A DNA stretch of 64,000 nucleotides from Bradyrhizobium tropiciagri (GCF_001189845.1 NZ_LFLZ01000002.1:124001-188000); one strand, 5' to 3'; shown: positions 19,471-27,906, numbered from the stretch's first letter. Notes: a model not told the origin generated them from the sequence alone. Program-made: numbers and translations.

Positions 19471-19973
19471 CCTGAATTCCCTTGTTCGTTAACTTGACAG
19501 CAGGCCATAACTGCCGCAGCATTTCGAAGGCTGCACCTGTTGGGGTGCTGGAGCGCCTGCTCCTCGCGTCGCAGGAATTGACGGACGATTATGGGATCGG
19601 CCGCCAGGCAGCAGAAGCGGACAGAGGTCCGTCGGCCCACCCTTGGAGAGGAGCATGACGCCACCGGCGCAAGCCAGCGACCTTGCTCAGCGGCAAGGTC
19701 TCGGTGCACGTTAAGGCGATAGCAGCTGCTAGCCGCGTGCGCTGCCGACAATCTGAACATATCCGCAGGACGAGAGCGCAAAGGCCAAGCGCTTTTGGAT
19801 CCCGAAACACCACTGGTCTATACCAGAGATCCTTCGCTAAAACGAAGTAGCAGGGCCCCGCGATGCTTGAATGCACCGGGGCCCATTCGTTTGCGCCGTC
19901 TCCCCTTCATCACGCCGCATTGCGCGATCGCACCGGATCGGGAACAATTGTCCTGACGGGATGAGGAACGCTG
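19471..19973 (+). other. Intergenic region after the monooxygenase gene
   Basis: 503 bases with no gene that I recognise on either strand. The minus-strand open frames inside it have no recognisable motifs and poor starts. It contains a small hairpin (CTTCG/CGAAG, about 19831-19846) and a strong one at 19853-19884. It may hold remnants of a decayed gene, but I cannot identify one. Confidence 0.5.
19853..19884. terminator. Strong GC hairpin, candidate terminator
   Basis: GGGCCCCG at 19853-19860 pairs with CGGGGCCC at 19877-19884, an 8-base perfect GC stem with a 16-base loop. No clear T-run follows. It lies 383 bases after the monooxygenase stop and 90 bases before the next start, so it may insulate the DsbA-like gene from the catabolic operon or act as a processing site. 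Confidence 0.45.
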
Positions 19974-20603
19974 ATGGAAAAGCCGAAGGTCAGGATCTAC
20001 ACCGACTACAAGTCTCCCTACGCCTATGTCGCCAACAAGCGGCTGTTTGAGCTCGAGGAAAGCTGTGGCGTCGAACTGGAATGGCTGCCCTACACGCTGC
20101 GCATTCCCGAGTTCATGGGCACGGTCGAAGGGCGCACGCCGCATTTCTGGCGCAAGGTGCGCTACTCCTACATGGATGCGCGGCGGTTCGCCAACGCGCA
20201 AGGACTGACCATGAAGGGCCCGCGCCGGATCTACGATGCCTTCTACTCGAGCGCCGGGATGCTGTTCGCGCAGCGCCATGGACTGTTCCGGCCCTATCAT
20301 GACATGGTATTCCGGAGGTTCTGGAACCACGAGCTGGAGATCGACGAGTTGTCGGAGATTGCCGGCGTGATTTCCGCGATCGGCGGCTCTGCCGATGCGT
20401 TCGAGGCTTATGTCAACGGCCCTGCCCGCGCCGAGCACGATCGCATCATCGACGAGGCCGAAGCGCTGGGCGTGTTCGGCGTTCCCAGCATGGTGTTCAA
20501 CGGCGAACTGTTCTGGGGCGGCGACCGCATCGACCTGCTGATCGAACGGATCAGAAATCCGCAATCGATCGCGCTCGCACTCGGGAGCAGACATCGAACC
20601 TAA
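19974..20603 (+). CDS. 2-hydroxychromene-2-carboxylate isomerase / DsbA-family protein
   Basis: 209 aa thioredoxin-fold protein of the kappa-class GST/HCCA isomerase type. The active-site region after the first strand reads DYKSPYAYVA (residues 11-20), with Ser in place of a CxxC pair, as in HCCA isomerases. The C-terminal GVFGVPSMVFNGELFWGGDR (seen as GVFGVPS and FWGGDR) has the conserved cis-Pro and the FWG-x-DR signature. These proteins bind glutathione and isomerise chromene or related aromatic intermediates. No other naphthalene-type genes are nearby, so the substrate is unclear. Convergent with the GST gene that follows. Confidence 0.82.
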   Translation: MEKPKVRIYTDYKSPYAYVANKRLFELEESCGVELEWLPYTLRIPEFMGTVEGRTPHFWRKVRYSYMDARRFANAQGLTMKGPRRIYDAFYSSAGMLFAQRHGLFRPYHDMVFRRFWNHELEIDELSEIAGVISAIGGSADAFEAYVNGPARAEHDRIIDEAEALGVFGVPSMVFNGELFWGGDRIDLLIERIRNPQSIALALGSRHRT

Positions 20604-20642
20604 GCTCACGCCGTTTTGAACCTGCTTGCCCTCCCCGGACGA

Positions 20643-21653
20643 TCAGCCTCCATCCAGGATGGCCCAGCATCCGGTGCGCTCCAGCACCGGCTTCAACGCA
20701 ATGCGATCGCCGGCACCAAGCGCGGTGAACTTCTCGCGCAACTGCTGCAGGCACTTGACCTGATATTTGAACGGCGCCAGCGCGTAAGGCAGTCCCCAGA
20801 CCTTGATCTCGAGGCGTTCAAGGCCCTTCGCGAATGCATCCGCATTGGCGGCGAGGAACGGCAGATAGAGTTCGCCCGCGATCCGCAGCAATGCTTCAGC
20901 GAACCCGCCAAGCGCCTGCTCGCGCGGATACCAGGCGCCCTCGACACCGGATGCGTCGTCGAGCCGCCGCACCCAGTGATCGGTGAACGGCGCGCGCTCG
21001 CGCATGATCCGCATCGGGGTCGGGTCGGTCGCCATCTCGCTGAGTTGTCCGAACCAGGCAAAGTCCGCTAGCGACGGGCGGCTGCCGAACAGATAGTTCG
21101 TCATGCCGACATGCGGCTCGAATGCTGCCAGCGTCCGCCGATAGCTCTCCTCGAGCAGCGGCCGGTTCTCATCCGTCGCACCGAGAATGACCATGCGCGA
21201 GATCTGCCGCTGCCGGAACTCCTCGATCTCCTCACGGCTGCCGGCTTCGGCTTCCGACGTCGCCCATTCCTCACCCGCCCAGCGCGAGACGTAGACCTGG
21301 TCTTCCGGATCCCACCAGCGATAGAGAAACAACGGCTTCACCGCCCATTCATCGGCGAGGTCCTCGAGCAGATCGCAGACGAATGCGACCGCCTTGTCCT
21401 CGGGGATCACCGAGCGCCCCTGGTGGCGCGCTTCCAGATCATAGGCGAGCGTCGTGGTCTCGCCGCGATAGCTGCCGTCGGGATATTGCAGCACCGGGAT
21501 CAGCATCGGCTTCAGATGCGCGGTTGCCGCGCGCAGCGCCTTGCTCATGATCACCCAGTCGTGCGGGATCCGCCGGTAGCGCATCAGTGCGCGCAGCTTG
21601 ATCGCATAGGGCGACGCGGTCGAACCGATCAGGCGATAGCGGTCCCCGGTCAT
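20643..21653 (-). CDS. Glutathione S-transferase family protein
   Basis: 336 aa, longer than the usual 200-220 aa GST. The N-terminal thioredoxin-like domain reads LIGSTASPYAIKLRALMRYR, here cited by its STASPYAIK segment where the glutathione-contacting Ser/Tyr lies. VLQYPDGSYRGETTTLAYDLE (with the E-T/S pair near residues 64-67) is the glutathione gamma-glutamyl contact. The rest is a helical C-terminal domain with a tail of about 100 residues beyond a normal GST. Its start overlaps the M81 stop (ATGA), so the two are co-transcribed and translationally coupled. Substrate unknown. Confidence 0.75.
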   Translation of the reverse strand: MTGDRYRLIGSTASPYAIKLRALMRYRRIPHDWVIMSKALRAATAHLKPMLIPVLQYPDGSYRGETTTLAYDLEARHQGRSVIPEDKAVAFVCDLLEDLADEWAVKPLFLYRWWDPEDQVYVSRWAGEEWATSEAEAGSREEIEEFRQRQISRMVILGATDENRPLLEESYRRTLAAFEPHVGMTNYLFGSRPSLADFAWFGQLSEMATDPTPMRIMRERAPFTDHWVRRLDDASGVEGAWYPREQALGGFAEALLRIAGELYLPFLAANADAFAKGLERLEIKVWGLPYALAPFKYQVKCLQQLREKFTALGAGDRIALKPVLERTGCWAILDGG

Positions 21654-23146
21654 GACGATGCCTCCGAAAACGCCGGATTGCCGTAGGGATAGAACCGCGT
21701 CAGGTCGACGTTCCGGTAAGGCAACTTGTCAAGACGCGTCGTGCCGAGGAACGGCTGCTCCGGTTCGACCAGCAGGATCGTCTTGGCAAAGCCATTGTCG
21801 TCGAAGCCGCGCCGGAAATGCACCCGCGACTTGATCGCCATCACCTCGAACGCGCCGATGTCAGGCACCAGCGCTTTCAGCGAAAACGGCTCCATGATCT
21901 GCACCAGATAGGTGGAGAGGATCAGCACATTGTTGCGACCGAAGCGCACGCAGACCCAGAACTGGCCGTAGCCCTCGCCAGCAGCCGATATCGTGCCTTG
22001 AATACGAACCGGATCGCCCGCCGACTCGTCGGCACGACCGCCGATCTCCATGTCGAAAGCATCGCCGGCCTTGGCGCCGGCCGCCTTCAGGCTTGCGGTC
22101 GCCCTGGCATCGGCGATGGTCGCGATCACGGTGTTGGCGAGGTCCTGCGCGATGATCTCGCGCAGCAGCCAGGTCGCCGATCCCGAGCGGTCGCTGTGAT
22201 CGGCCAGCACCACCGGCGTGCTGCCGTCAGCGACGGCCTGCTTCGCCAACGCGACGCCTTCGGTGATGCTTTGGAGTTTCGTCGATTGCAGCAGCGCCTC
22301 GCGCAGCCGCCAGATCGTGCCCGCGAGATCGCGCGCGATTTGCTCGGCGAGCTTCGGGTTGTCGTTGGTCAGCACCTGCACGGTCATGCCAACATCGGGA
22401 ACATCGGCGAACGGGAAACCGAAGAAGATATTGACGTAGACGTCGACCTCGCGGGCCTCCCACACCAGCGCGCGCTGCACAAGATCCATCCAGGGCCGCG
22501 CCCCGGTCCATTGCAGCACCGTGGGTGAGATCACCGGAACCTTGATCGTCCTGTGCACCGGCTTGTAGTCGCCGCGGATCGCCCGCACCAGCATGCGCGC
22601 CGCGCGCTCGCCCTGCAGATGCGCATCATAATGCGGGAAATATTTCACGGCGAACGCCATGTCCGCCTGTTCGAGGAACGCCTCGTCCTCATTGCCATGC
22701 GGGTCGAAGGTCGCGGCGATGAAGGCGGAACGGCCGACCACCTCACGCACCTGTCGGGCCAGATCGGCCTCCGGCCGCGGCACGTCGCGCACCGCCATGG
22801 CGCCATGCAGGCACAGATAGACGCCGTCGAACGGCCCCTCCTCCTTCAGCCCGGCGATCATCTTGCCGGTGAAGGTGCGATAGGCCTCCCGCGTGATCCA
22901 GCCCGATCCGGTGTAGGTCTTCGGCCAGAGCGGGGATTCGATGCCGACCAGTTCGACTTCGGAGAACTCGCGCGCAACTTGTACGAAGCCGCCCATGTAG
23001 TTCTTGGGATCGAACTGCAGCAGCGCCTCGCCCTTGGCCGGCGAGCCCGGATAGATGAAGTCGTCGAGGGTGGTCTCGTTCGGCAGGAACGAGACGGTTT
23101 CGTGGGAGAAATGCAGGACGGCGATACGTATCTTGCGATCGCTCAT
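21650..23146 (-). CDS. M81 family metallopeptidase (MlrC-like)
   Basis: 498 aa, normal for MlrC-type proteins. Start ATG 23146 (MSDRKIRIAVLHFSHET); a longer frame to 23314 lacks family similarity. The N-terminal GLCL-like FSHETVSF motif, LCLHGAM near residue 120 and ATFDPHGNED near residue 148 carry the presumed zinc ligands of the family. VLADHSDRSGSA near residue 300 begins the C-terminal domain. MlrC was first described in microcystin degradation, but most relatives occur in unrelated soil bacteria with unknown peptide or amide substrates. Divergent from the class II aldolase gene across 185 bases. Confidence 0.85.
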   Translation of the reverse strand: MSDRKIRIAVLHFSHETVSFLPNETTLDDFIYPGSPAKGEALLQFDPKNYMGGFVQVAREFSEVELVGIESPLWPKTYTGSGWITREAYRTFTGKMIAGLKEEGPFDGVYLCLHGAMAVRDVPRPEADLARQVREVVGRSAFIAATFDPHGNEDEAFLEQADMAFAVKYFPHYDAHLQGERAARMLVRAIRGDYKPVHRTIKVPVISPTVLQWTGARPWMDLVQRALVWEAREVDVYVNIFFGFPFADVPDVGMTVQVLTNDNPKLAEQIARDLAGTIWRLREALLQSTKLQSITEGVALAKQAVADGSTPVVLADHSDRSGSATWLLREIIAQDLANTVIATIADARATASLKAAGAKAGDAFDMEIGGRADESAGDPVRIQGTISAAGEGYGQFWVCVRFGRNNVLILSTYLVQIMEPFSLKALVPDIGAFEVMAIKSRVHFRRGFDDNGFAKTILLVEPEQPFLGTTRLDKLPYRNVDLTRFYPYGNPAFSEASS

Positions 23147-23331
23147 TTTGACGCGCCTCGGCTGTTTTCCGCATAGTGGCATCGAAGGCGCCGCGCGCCA
23201 ATCCGCATTCGGTTTTTGCCCGCCAGACCTGCAAATAAGCCGACGCGTCACGGTTTGCCGCCGCGCGGATTCTGCTATGTTTGGCCAACAATCGGGCCCC
23301 GGCCTCGCAGACATCTCAAGGAGAGAACGCC

Positions 23332-23364
23332 ATGAATCCCCCCGTCAGCTCGCCCGCGATCTAG
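23332..23364 (+). other. Apparent native start of the class II aldolase gene, followed by an in-frame amber codon
   Basis: AAGGAG sits ideally upstream of ATG 23332. From there the frame reads ten residues (MNPPVSSPAI) and meets TAG at 23362-23364, then continues in the same frame as VVKSVREQVSAEEW into the aldolase. The ribosome-binding site therefore belongs to a start that is cut off by a nonsense codon. Either a base substitution or an error explains it; a GTG restart at 23368 has no good ribosome-binding site. Confidence 0.7.
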
Positions 23365-23367
23365 GTC

Positions 23368-24126
23368 GTGAAATCCGTTCGCGAGCAGGTGAGCGCCGAG
23401 GAGTGGCAGGCCCGCGTCGATCTGGCCGCCTGCTATCGTCTCACCGCGATGTACGGCATGACCGAGATGATCGCGAACCACATCTCCTGCCGCGTGCCCG
23501 GCACCACCGACCAGTTCCTGATCAACGCCTACGGCATGCTGTATGAGGAGATCGACGCCTCCAGCCTGATCAAGGTCGACGTCGAAGGCAACACACTGCT
23601 CAACGCAACCGACTATGACGTCAACGTCGCCGGCTTCGTCATTCACAGCGCCATCCACATGGCCAAGCACGACATGGACTGCGTCGCGCATACCCACACT
23701 CCGGCCGGCATGGCGGTCTCGGCGATGGAATGTGGTCTGCTGCCGCTGGCGCAGACCTCGATGCGCTTCCTGCACATCGCCTATCACGACTTCGAAGGCA
23801 TCGCCGACAATGTCGACGAACGCGAGCGGCTGGTCCGCGACCTCGGCGACAACGAAGCGATGATCCTGCGCAACCACGGCCTCTTGGTGGTCGGCCGCAC
23901 CGTGCCCGCCGCCTTCAACGTACTGTTCCGGCTCGAGCGCGCTTGCCAGACCCAGGTGATGGCGCTGTCCTGCAACACCAAGCTGGTCTATCCGCCGCAA
24001 AACATCCTCGAAGACACCTATGAGCGGATGCTGCCCAAGCCCGGCCGCGCCGCGCGCAACGGCGAGCTCGCCTGGCCGGCGCTGCTGCGCAAGCTCGACC
24101 GGGCGGATCCGTCGTATCGGGATTGA
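23368..24126 (+). CDS. Class II aldolase/adducin family protein
   Basis: 252 aa from GTG 23368; the original product probably began at ATG 23332 (see the amber codon there). The zinc site is visible as HTHTPAG near residue 109 and the later RNHGLLVVG His near residue 171. The glycerophosphate-loop region reads ANHISCRVPG. Family members are aldolases, epimerases or decarboxylases for sugar phosphates and hydroxyacids. Many alphaproteobacterial relatives sit beside transport or peptidase genes and have no known substrate. It is divergent from the M81 gene and followed by a palindromic repeat, so it is probably monocistronic. Confidence 0.82.
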   Translation: MKSVREQVSAEEWQARVDLAACYRLTAMYGMTEMIANHISCRVPGTTDQFLINAYGMLYEEIDASSLIKVDVEGNTLLNATDYDVNVAGFVIHSAIHMAKHDMDCVAHTHTPAGMAVSAMECGLLPLAQTSMRFLHIAYHDFEGIADNVDERERLVRDLGDNEAMILRNHGLLVVGRTVPAAFNVLFRLERACQTQVMALSCNTKLVYPPQNILEDTYERMLPKPGRAARNGELAWPALLRKLDRADPSYRD

Positions 24127-24146
24127 GGCGCCACCCCCAACACCGG

Positions 24147-24270
24147 TGTCGTCCTTGCGAAAGCAGGGACCCATACGCCGCGGCGAGCGTTGCGAACGGG
24201 ACTCGTCGTTCCGACGCCGCTCAACAATAACGATTCGTGGTTATGGGTCCCTGCGATCGCAGGGACGACA
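24147..24270. repeat. Palindromic intergenic repeat with 29-base inverted arms
   Basis: The left arm 24147-24175 and the reverse complement of the right arm 24242-24270 match at 26 of 29 bases. The arms carry the GTCGTCC...GCAGGGACCCATA and ATGGGTCCCTGC...GGACGAC sequences and are separated by 66 bases. Elements of this design are dispersed in alphaproteobacterial genomes, including Bradyrhizobium. It lies between convergent genes and may act as a bidirectional terminator or a MITE-like unit. Confidence 0.75.
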
Positions 24271-24312
24271 GCGAGTGTGTGGCGCGGCTTTGTCGTAGGC
24301 CATCGCGCCGGC

Positions 24313-25245
24313 TCAAAGCTCCGCTGCGAGCTGGACCACCTGGTTTCGCAACCAGGCATGGGCCGGATCGTGATCGTAGGAGGCGTGCCACAGCAACGTC
24401 GCCGGCATCTCGTTCAGCTCCACCGGCGGCGGGCTGAGGCTGAGCCCGAGCTCGGCCGAGAAGCGCGTGGCCAGCCGTGATCCCATGGTGACGATGACGG
24501 GCGCCTGCGCCACCAGATGCGGGACGGTGAGGAAACGCGGCGTGGTCAGCGCAACCGTGCGCTGCAGGCCGAGCTGGTCGAGCGCTTCGTCAACGATGCC
24601 GCGCACGCTGCGGGCAGGCCGCAGGCTGGTCAGCACATGCGGAAGCCTTACGTAGTCCTCAAGCGAGATCGGAGGCGTGATACCAGTCTTCTCGGCATTG
24701 AACATGCACAGGAAGCGCTCGGTCAACAGCGTGCGCCGCTTGTGATGGAATTGTCCCTGCGGGAGCGGCCCATGAGCGACGGCGAGATCCAGCTCGTCGG
24801 CGTCGAGGTCATCGAGCAGCCGGGACGAGTCAACATTGTAAAGCCGGAAGTGAACGCCAGGTGCGATCGCGCGCATGCGCGCCAGCAAAGCCGGCATGAT
24901 CAGGATTTCCATACTGTCTGACAGTCCGAACCTGAACGTCCGTACCGCCGTGGCGGGATCGAACGCCTGATCGCGCAGCACCACCGCCTCGACCTGCGCA
25001 AGCGCGCTCCGCACCGGCTCGCGCAGGGTTGCTGCACGAGGCGTGAGACGCATGCCGTCGGCCCCACGCGTCAGAAGCTCGTCATCGAACAGCTCACGCA
25101 AGCGGGCAAGGTTGTGGCTCATCGCGGATTGGCCGATCCCGACGCAAGCCGCCGCCCTGGTCACGCTCCGTTCGGTCAGCAGCGCATCGAGATGAACCAG
25201 CAGATTCAAGTCGATACGACCTAAATTAGCAATATCGATGGCCAT
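24313..25245 (-). CDS. LysR-family transcriptional regulator
   Basis: 310 aa. N-terminal winged helix-turn-helix: LNLLVHLDALLTERSVTRAAACVGIGQSAMSHNLARLRELF (its core is SVTRAAA and QSAMSHNL), residues 14-54. It is followed by the substrate-binding effector domain. The NodD-like layout, with DLNLLVHLDALL and FRFGLSD, places it near the NodD/LeuO-type branch. No dedicated target is obvious; the divergent neighbour at 25357 encodes a small secreted protein and an inverted repeat lies between them. Confidence 0.9.
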   Translation of the reverse strand: MAIDIANLGRIDLNLLVHLDALLTERSVTRAAACVGIGQSAMSHNLARLRELFDDELLTRGADGMRLTPRAATLREPVRSALAQVEAVVLRDQAFDPATAVRTFRFGLSDSMEILIMPALLARMRAIAPGVHFRLYNVDSSRLLDDLDADELDLAVAHGPLPQGQFHHKRRTLLTERFLCMFNAEKTGITPPISLEDYVRLPHVLTSLRPARSVRGIVDEALDQLGLQRTVALTTPRFLTVPHLVAQAPVIVTMGSRLATRFSAELGLSLSPPPVELNEMPATLLWHASYDHDPAHAWLRNQVVQLAAEL

Positions 25246-25246
25246 T

Positions 25247-25270
25247 ATCGATCCTATCTGTTTGATCGAT
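25247..25270. promoter_or_regulatory. Inverted repeat ATCGATC-N10-GATCGAT upstream of the LysR gene
   Basis: Perfect 7-base arms separated by 10 bases, immediately upstream of the LysR start at 25245 and 87 bases before the divergent gene. This is the position and form expected of a LysR-type self-regulatory site that also controls the divergent gene. Confidence 0.45.
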
Positions 25271-25356
25271 GATCATAGCCTGACCATCTCCTCCGACAAG
25301 GGAGCGACGGGCGACCGCCCGCCGCCCAAATCCACCCCAAGCCTACGGAGGATCCC

Positions 25357-25683
25357 ATGTCGATCCGCAGCACAATTCTTGCCGCCGCCTTCAGCCTGGC
25401 CTCGCTGGGAGCCGCGCACGCAAGCACGCTCAGGCCGATCGAGGGCCGAAGCGTTCATGTCGGCGACCTGTCCGGCGTCGTCTACTACACCGTCGAGCCC
25501 GACGGGTATCGCGTCGTAACCACGCTCGCAGAGGGCGCGGCCGGAGCGCCAATCCGCTTCGTATCGGTGCTGGCACCCGGTCAGCGCGCCCTGCTCTCGA
25601 CGCCGAACCAGGCAGATGCATTGGAGATCAGCCGAAGCGGCGACGGCCTGACCATCCGCACGTCAGGCCCAGCCTCCAATTAG
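25357..25683 (+). CDS. Small secreted protein of unknown function
   Basis: 108 aa with a clear Sec signal peptide: MSIRSTILAAAFSLASLGAAHAS, cleavage after AHA near residue 22. The mature 86 residues are predicted beta-rich, without Cys or metal motifs. I do not recognise a family. It is preceded by a plausible ribosome-binding site (GGAGG) and is divergent from the LysR gene, which may control it. Confidence 0.7.
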   Translation: MSIRSTILAAAFSLASLGAAHASTLRPIEGRSVHVGDLSGVVYYTVEPDGYRVVTTLAEGAAGAPIRFVSVLAPGQRALLSTPNQADALEISRSGDGLTIRTSGPASN

Positions 25684-25729
25684 TTCCGACACCGGCGCCG
25701 TGTTTCCGTCACTTGTGCAGGAATCCCAG

Positions 25730-26203
25730 ATGTCCACGATCCGCCTTCATCGAACGACGAGCCTGACGCCCGAGCAATACGTAGCCGGTCTCACCGACTT
25801 CGGCCCGGGCCGCTCCAAAGTCTTTGGCAACAGCGCCGATGCCTATCTCAAGGTGCATGATCGCGGCCCCTCCGACGCCGACGTGACGGAAGGCTCGAGC
25901 GGCATCTGGGAGCGCTTGTACTACGATTGGTCCGACCCCGATCACGTCGTCCTGACGACGATCGACTCCAATGTGTGGGGCGGCGCGTCGGGCCACACCT
26001 ACAACTTCACGCGCCGGCCCGACGGCACCACCGACATCGACGTGATCGTGGTGCGCGACGGCAAGAACCTGAAGGGATGGGTCCTCGGTCTCGTACTTCG
26101 AACCATCGGCAAAGGCGTGCTGGTGAAGGCGTTCGAAAACTCCGTCAAAGCCATCGAGCAGCGACATGCAGATGCGCTTCGGCGGGGCGGGATTGCCGCC
26201 TAG
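25730..26203 (+). CDS. SRPBCC-type (polyketide cyclase/START-like) protein
   Basis: 157 aa; start placed at ATG 25730 (MSTIRLHRTTSLTPEQY) where similarity to ligand-binding SRPBCC proteins seems to begin. The layout is beta-strand, helix (TPEQYVAGLTDFGPGR), then a series of strands including the VWGGASGHTYNF hairpin, ending with a long amphipathic C-terminal helix. These proteins form a hydrophobic pocket for lipids or polyketides. Ligand unknown. It follows the small secreted protein by 46 bases and may share its transcript. Confidence 0.6.
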   Translation: MSTIRLHRTTSLTPEQYVAGLTDFGPGRSKVFGNSADAYLKVHDRGPSDADVTEGSSGIWERLYYDWSDPDHVVLTTIDSNVWGGASGHTYNFTRRPDGTTDIDVIVVRDGKNLKGWVLGLVLRTIGKGVLVKAFENSVKAIEQRHADALRRGGIAA

Positions 26204-26334
26204 AGGCAGAGCAATCGGAGTATTGCACCGAGATCAATGTTTCTATTGTACCGCTTTTTGTATCGGATCATATCTAGCTCATTGAACGAATTGCACCGGA
26301 GAAAGCCGATGCAATGTAGATGGAGGCAACTGAG

Positions 26335-26472
26335 ATGGACGTGAACTATCTCGATACGTTCCTGGCATTCCTCGGGATGACGTTCGGACTGGTCTCCGCG
26401 CTACCTGGCCTCTTCTTCCAACCCAAGGCCGAGGTGCGCAGCGCGACAAGGCCGGCCTCGAGGCGCGACTGA
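26335..26472 (+). CDS. Microprotein (45 aa) with one membrane segment, related to the one at 27709
   Basis: Start ATG 26335 has GGAGG eight bases upstream, which is strong for this window. Residues 9-31 are hydrophobic and include LG-x2-FGLVS. The first 21 residues match the microprotein encoded at 27709 at 10 positions. The rest of the gap from 26204 to 26535 is AT-rich around 26230-26290 and probably carries the promoter; I see nothing else in it. It lies just upstream of the AraC gene. Function unknown. Confidence 0.55.
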   Translation: MDVNYLDTFLAFLGMTFGLVSALPGLFFQPKAEVRSATRPASRRD

Positions 26473-26535
26473 CCGACACGCGGACGCGCGTCACGCGCGC
26501 CGGGAGACACCCATCGACGTCACCAGGACTGCTCC

Positions 26536-27537
26536 ATGTCCACGCACAGCGCGCATCCCACCGCCGAGAGACGACAAGAACCGCAGCCCTACTGCGACTT
26601 CTGGCAGGGCCGCGGCCCGACAAGACTGATACTGTCCTCGATCGATCGAGGCTGGTCGGGCCTGTCGGCCGAGCTGCGGGCGCATGGCAAGAGCGAGATC
26701 CCCTGGCGGGGTACGCAATCCGACACCGAAATCTGTGTCGATGTTCACGGCAACGGATCGCCCGTCACCCGGCGGGCCACCGGAGTTTCGGATCGGACCA
26801 TCACCCGACGCGACACGATCTGGCTCACCCCTGCGGGATGGAAGGAAGGTTCACTCGATATCGGCGGCGATCTGCCGGGGATCGCACATATCTATCTTGA
26901 TCCGAGCCAGTTCTCCCCGGGCAAGCTTGGCGTCGAGGTCGATGCTTCGGCGCTCGGCGCGCTGCGATACGACAGCGCCTTCGAAGATCCGCTGCTGGGC
27001 GAAATGGCACGCGCCATCGCATCAGAGCTGCAGAGCGAAACTTCCGCCGGCAGGCTGCTGGTCGAGTCGCTGGCGAGCAGCATGGCGATACGGCTTATTC
27101 AAAAGTACACGAGCAGTCCGGCTGCGCGGCCGGCCGCCGTTTCTGCAAGCGGAGGCCTTGATCGGCGCCGGCTCTCCCGTGTGCTGGACTACATCGAAGC
27201 AAATCTGGAAGGCGATCTCTCGCTCGATCGCATCGCGTCGATTGCGTATCTCAGCCGATTTCACTTCGCCCGCGCCTTTCGGCAGGCCGTCGGCCATCCT
27301 CCTCACCGTTACGTCGCCGCGCGGCGCCTCGAGCGCGCGAAGGCCCTGCTGATCCAGGGCGACCGGCCGCTGGTCGATATTGCGCTTACGCTCGGCTTCT
27401 CCAACCAGGCCAATTTCACCCGCGCATTCAAGCAGGCAGCCGGCATGGCGCCGGGCCAGTATCGCCGCGGGTCCGGATTGCCGCAGCCGGCGATGTCGCT
27501 GGCCGATATCCGGGACGCGATTCCGATCCTCGCGTGA
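26536..27537 (+). CDS. AraC-family transcriptional regulator
   Basis: 333 aa. The C-terminal 100 residues form the double helix-turn-helix: LSLDRIASIAYLSRFHFARAF (core SRFHFARAF) and LVDIALTLGFSNQANFTRAF (core FSNQANFTRAF), then the AAGMAPGQYRRG end typical of the family. The N-terminal 200 residues are a ligand-sensing region of unknown type. Start ATG 26536. It lies between two related microproteins and upstream of a histidine-kinase-like gene and an efflux operon, which it might control (inference). A perfect palindrome follows its stop codon directly. Confidence 0.88.
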   Translation: MSTHSAHPTAERRQEPQPYCDFWQGRGPTRLILSSIDRGWSGLSAELRAHGKSEIPWRGTQSDTEICVDVHGNGSPVTRRATGVSDRTITRRDTIWLTPAGWKEGSLDIGGDLPGIAHIYLDPSQFSPGKLGVEVDASALGALRYDSAFEDPLLGEMARAIASELQSETSAGRLLVESLASSMAIRLIQKYTSSPAARPAAVSASGGLDRRRLSRVLDYIEANLEGDLSLDRIASIAYLSRFHFARAFRQAVGHPPHRYVAARRLERAKALLIQGDRPLVDIALTLGFSNQANFTRAFKQAAGMAPGQYRRGSGLPQPAMSLADIRDAIPILA

Positions 27538-27561
27538 TGCTGAAGGTCGCGACCTTCAGCA
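27538..27561. terminator. 24-base perfect palindrome immediately after the AraC stop codon
   Basis: TGCTGAAGGTCG and its exact reverse complement CGACCTTCAGCA abut at 27549/27550. As RNA it gives a 10-base stem with a tetraloop. No T-run follows. It may end or stabilise the AraC transcript, or serve as a protein binding site. The next 147 bases to 27708 hold nothing that I recognise. Confidence 0.45.
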
Positions 27562-27708
27562 ACGAATGACAAGACGACGGCATTCGACGCAAAGCGATTG
27601 GCCGCACGGATCGATATCTTGATCGGCAGCAAGCAACGAGGCGCGCATCCGCGGGAGAGCGGACGCGCCACCGAATTCGCTTGTCGATCAGCAAGAGAGA
27701 CCAACGTC

Positions 27709-27906
27709 ATGAACCTGACCGACCTTCAAACGCTCGCAACCCTGCTCGGACCAGCCTTTGGCTTGGTGTCGCTCATGGCCCACCGGCTGCAGCAGACCGG
27801 CGCGCTTCGCAAGGCAACAGTAGCGTTCGCCATCCGGCGTCGACAGCAAGCGATGACAACATCGCAGCAATCCGGGCAAAGCCTCAGAGGACCCGACTCT
27901 CCATAA
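27709..27906 (+). CDS. Microprotein (65 aa), paralogue of the one at 26335
   Basis: Starts at ATG 27709 after AAGAGAGA. Its first 21 residues share M-x4-L-x-T-x4-LG-x2-FGLVS with the 45-aa protein at 26335, then the two diverge. The N-terminal half is hydrophobic; the C-terminal half is basic and Gln/Ser-rich (IRRRQQ). It could be a membrane-associated peptide. No known family. It is followed 51 bases later by the kinase-like gene, so it probably shares that transcript. Confidence 0.5.
   Translation: MNLTDLQTLATLLGPAFGLVSLMAHRLQQTGALRKATVAFAIRRRQQAMTTSQQSGQSLRGPDSP

Noticed and set aside
19401-19876. Minus-strand frames of 95-126 codons in the gap after the monooxygenase gene
   Set aside because: They overlap the monooxygenase 3' end or have odd Cys/Arg/Trp-rich composition, with no motifs.
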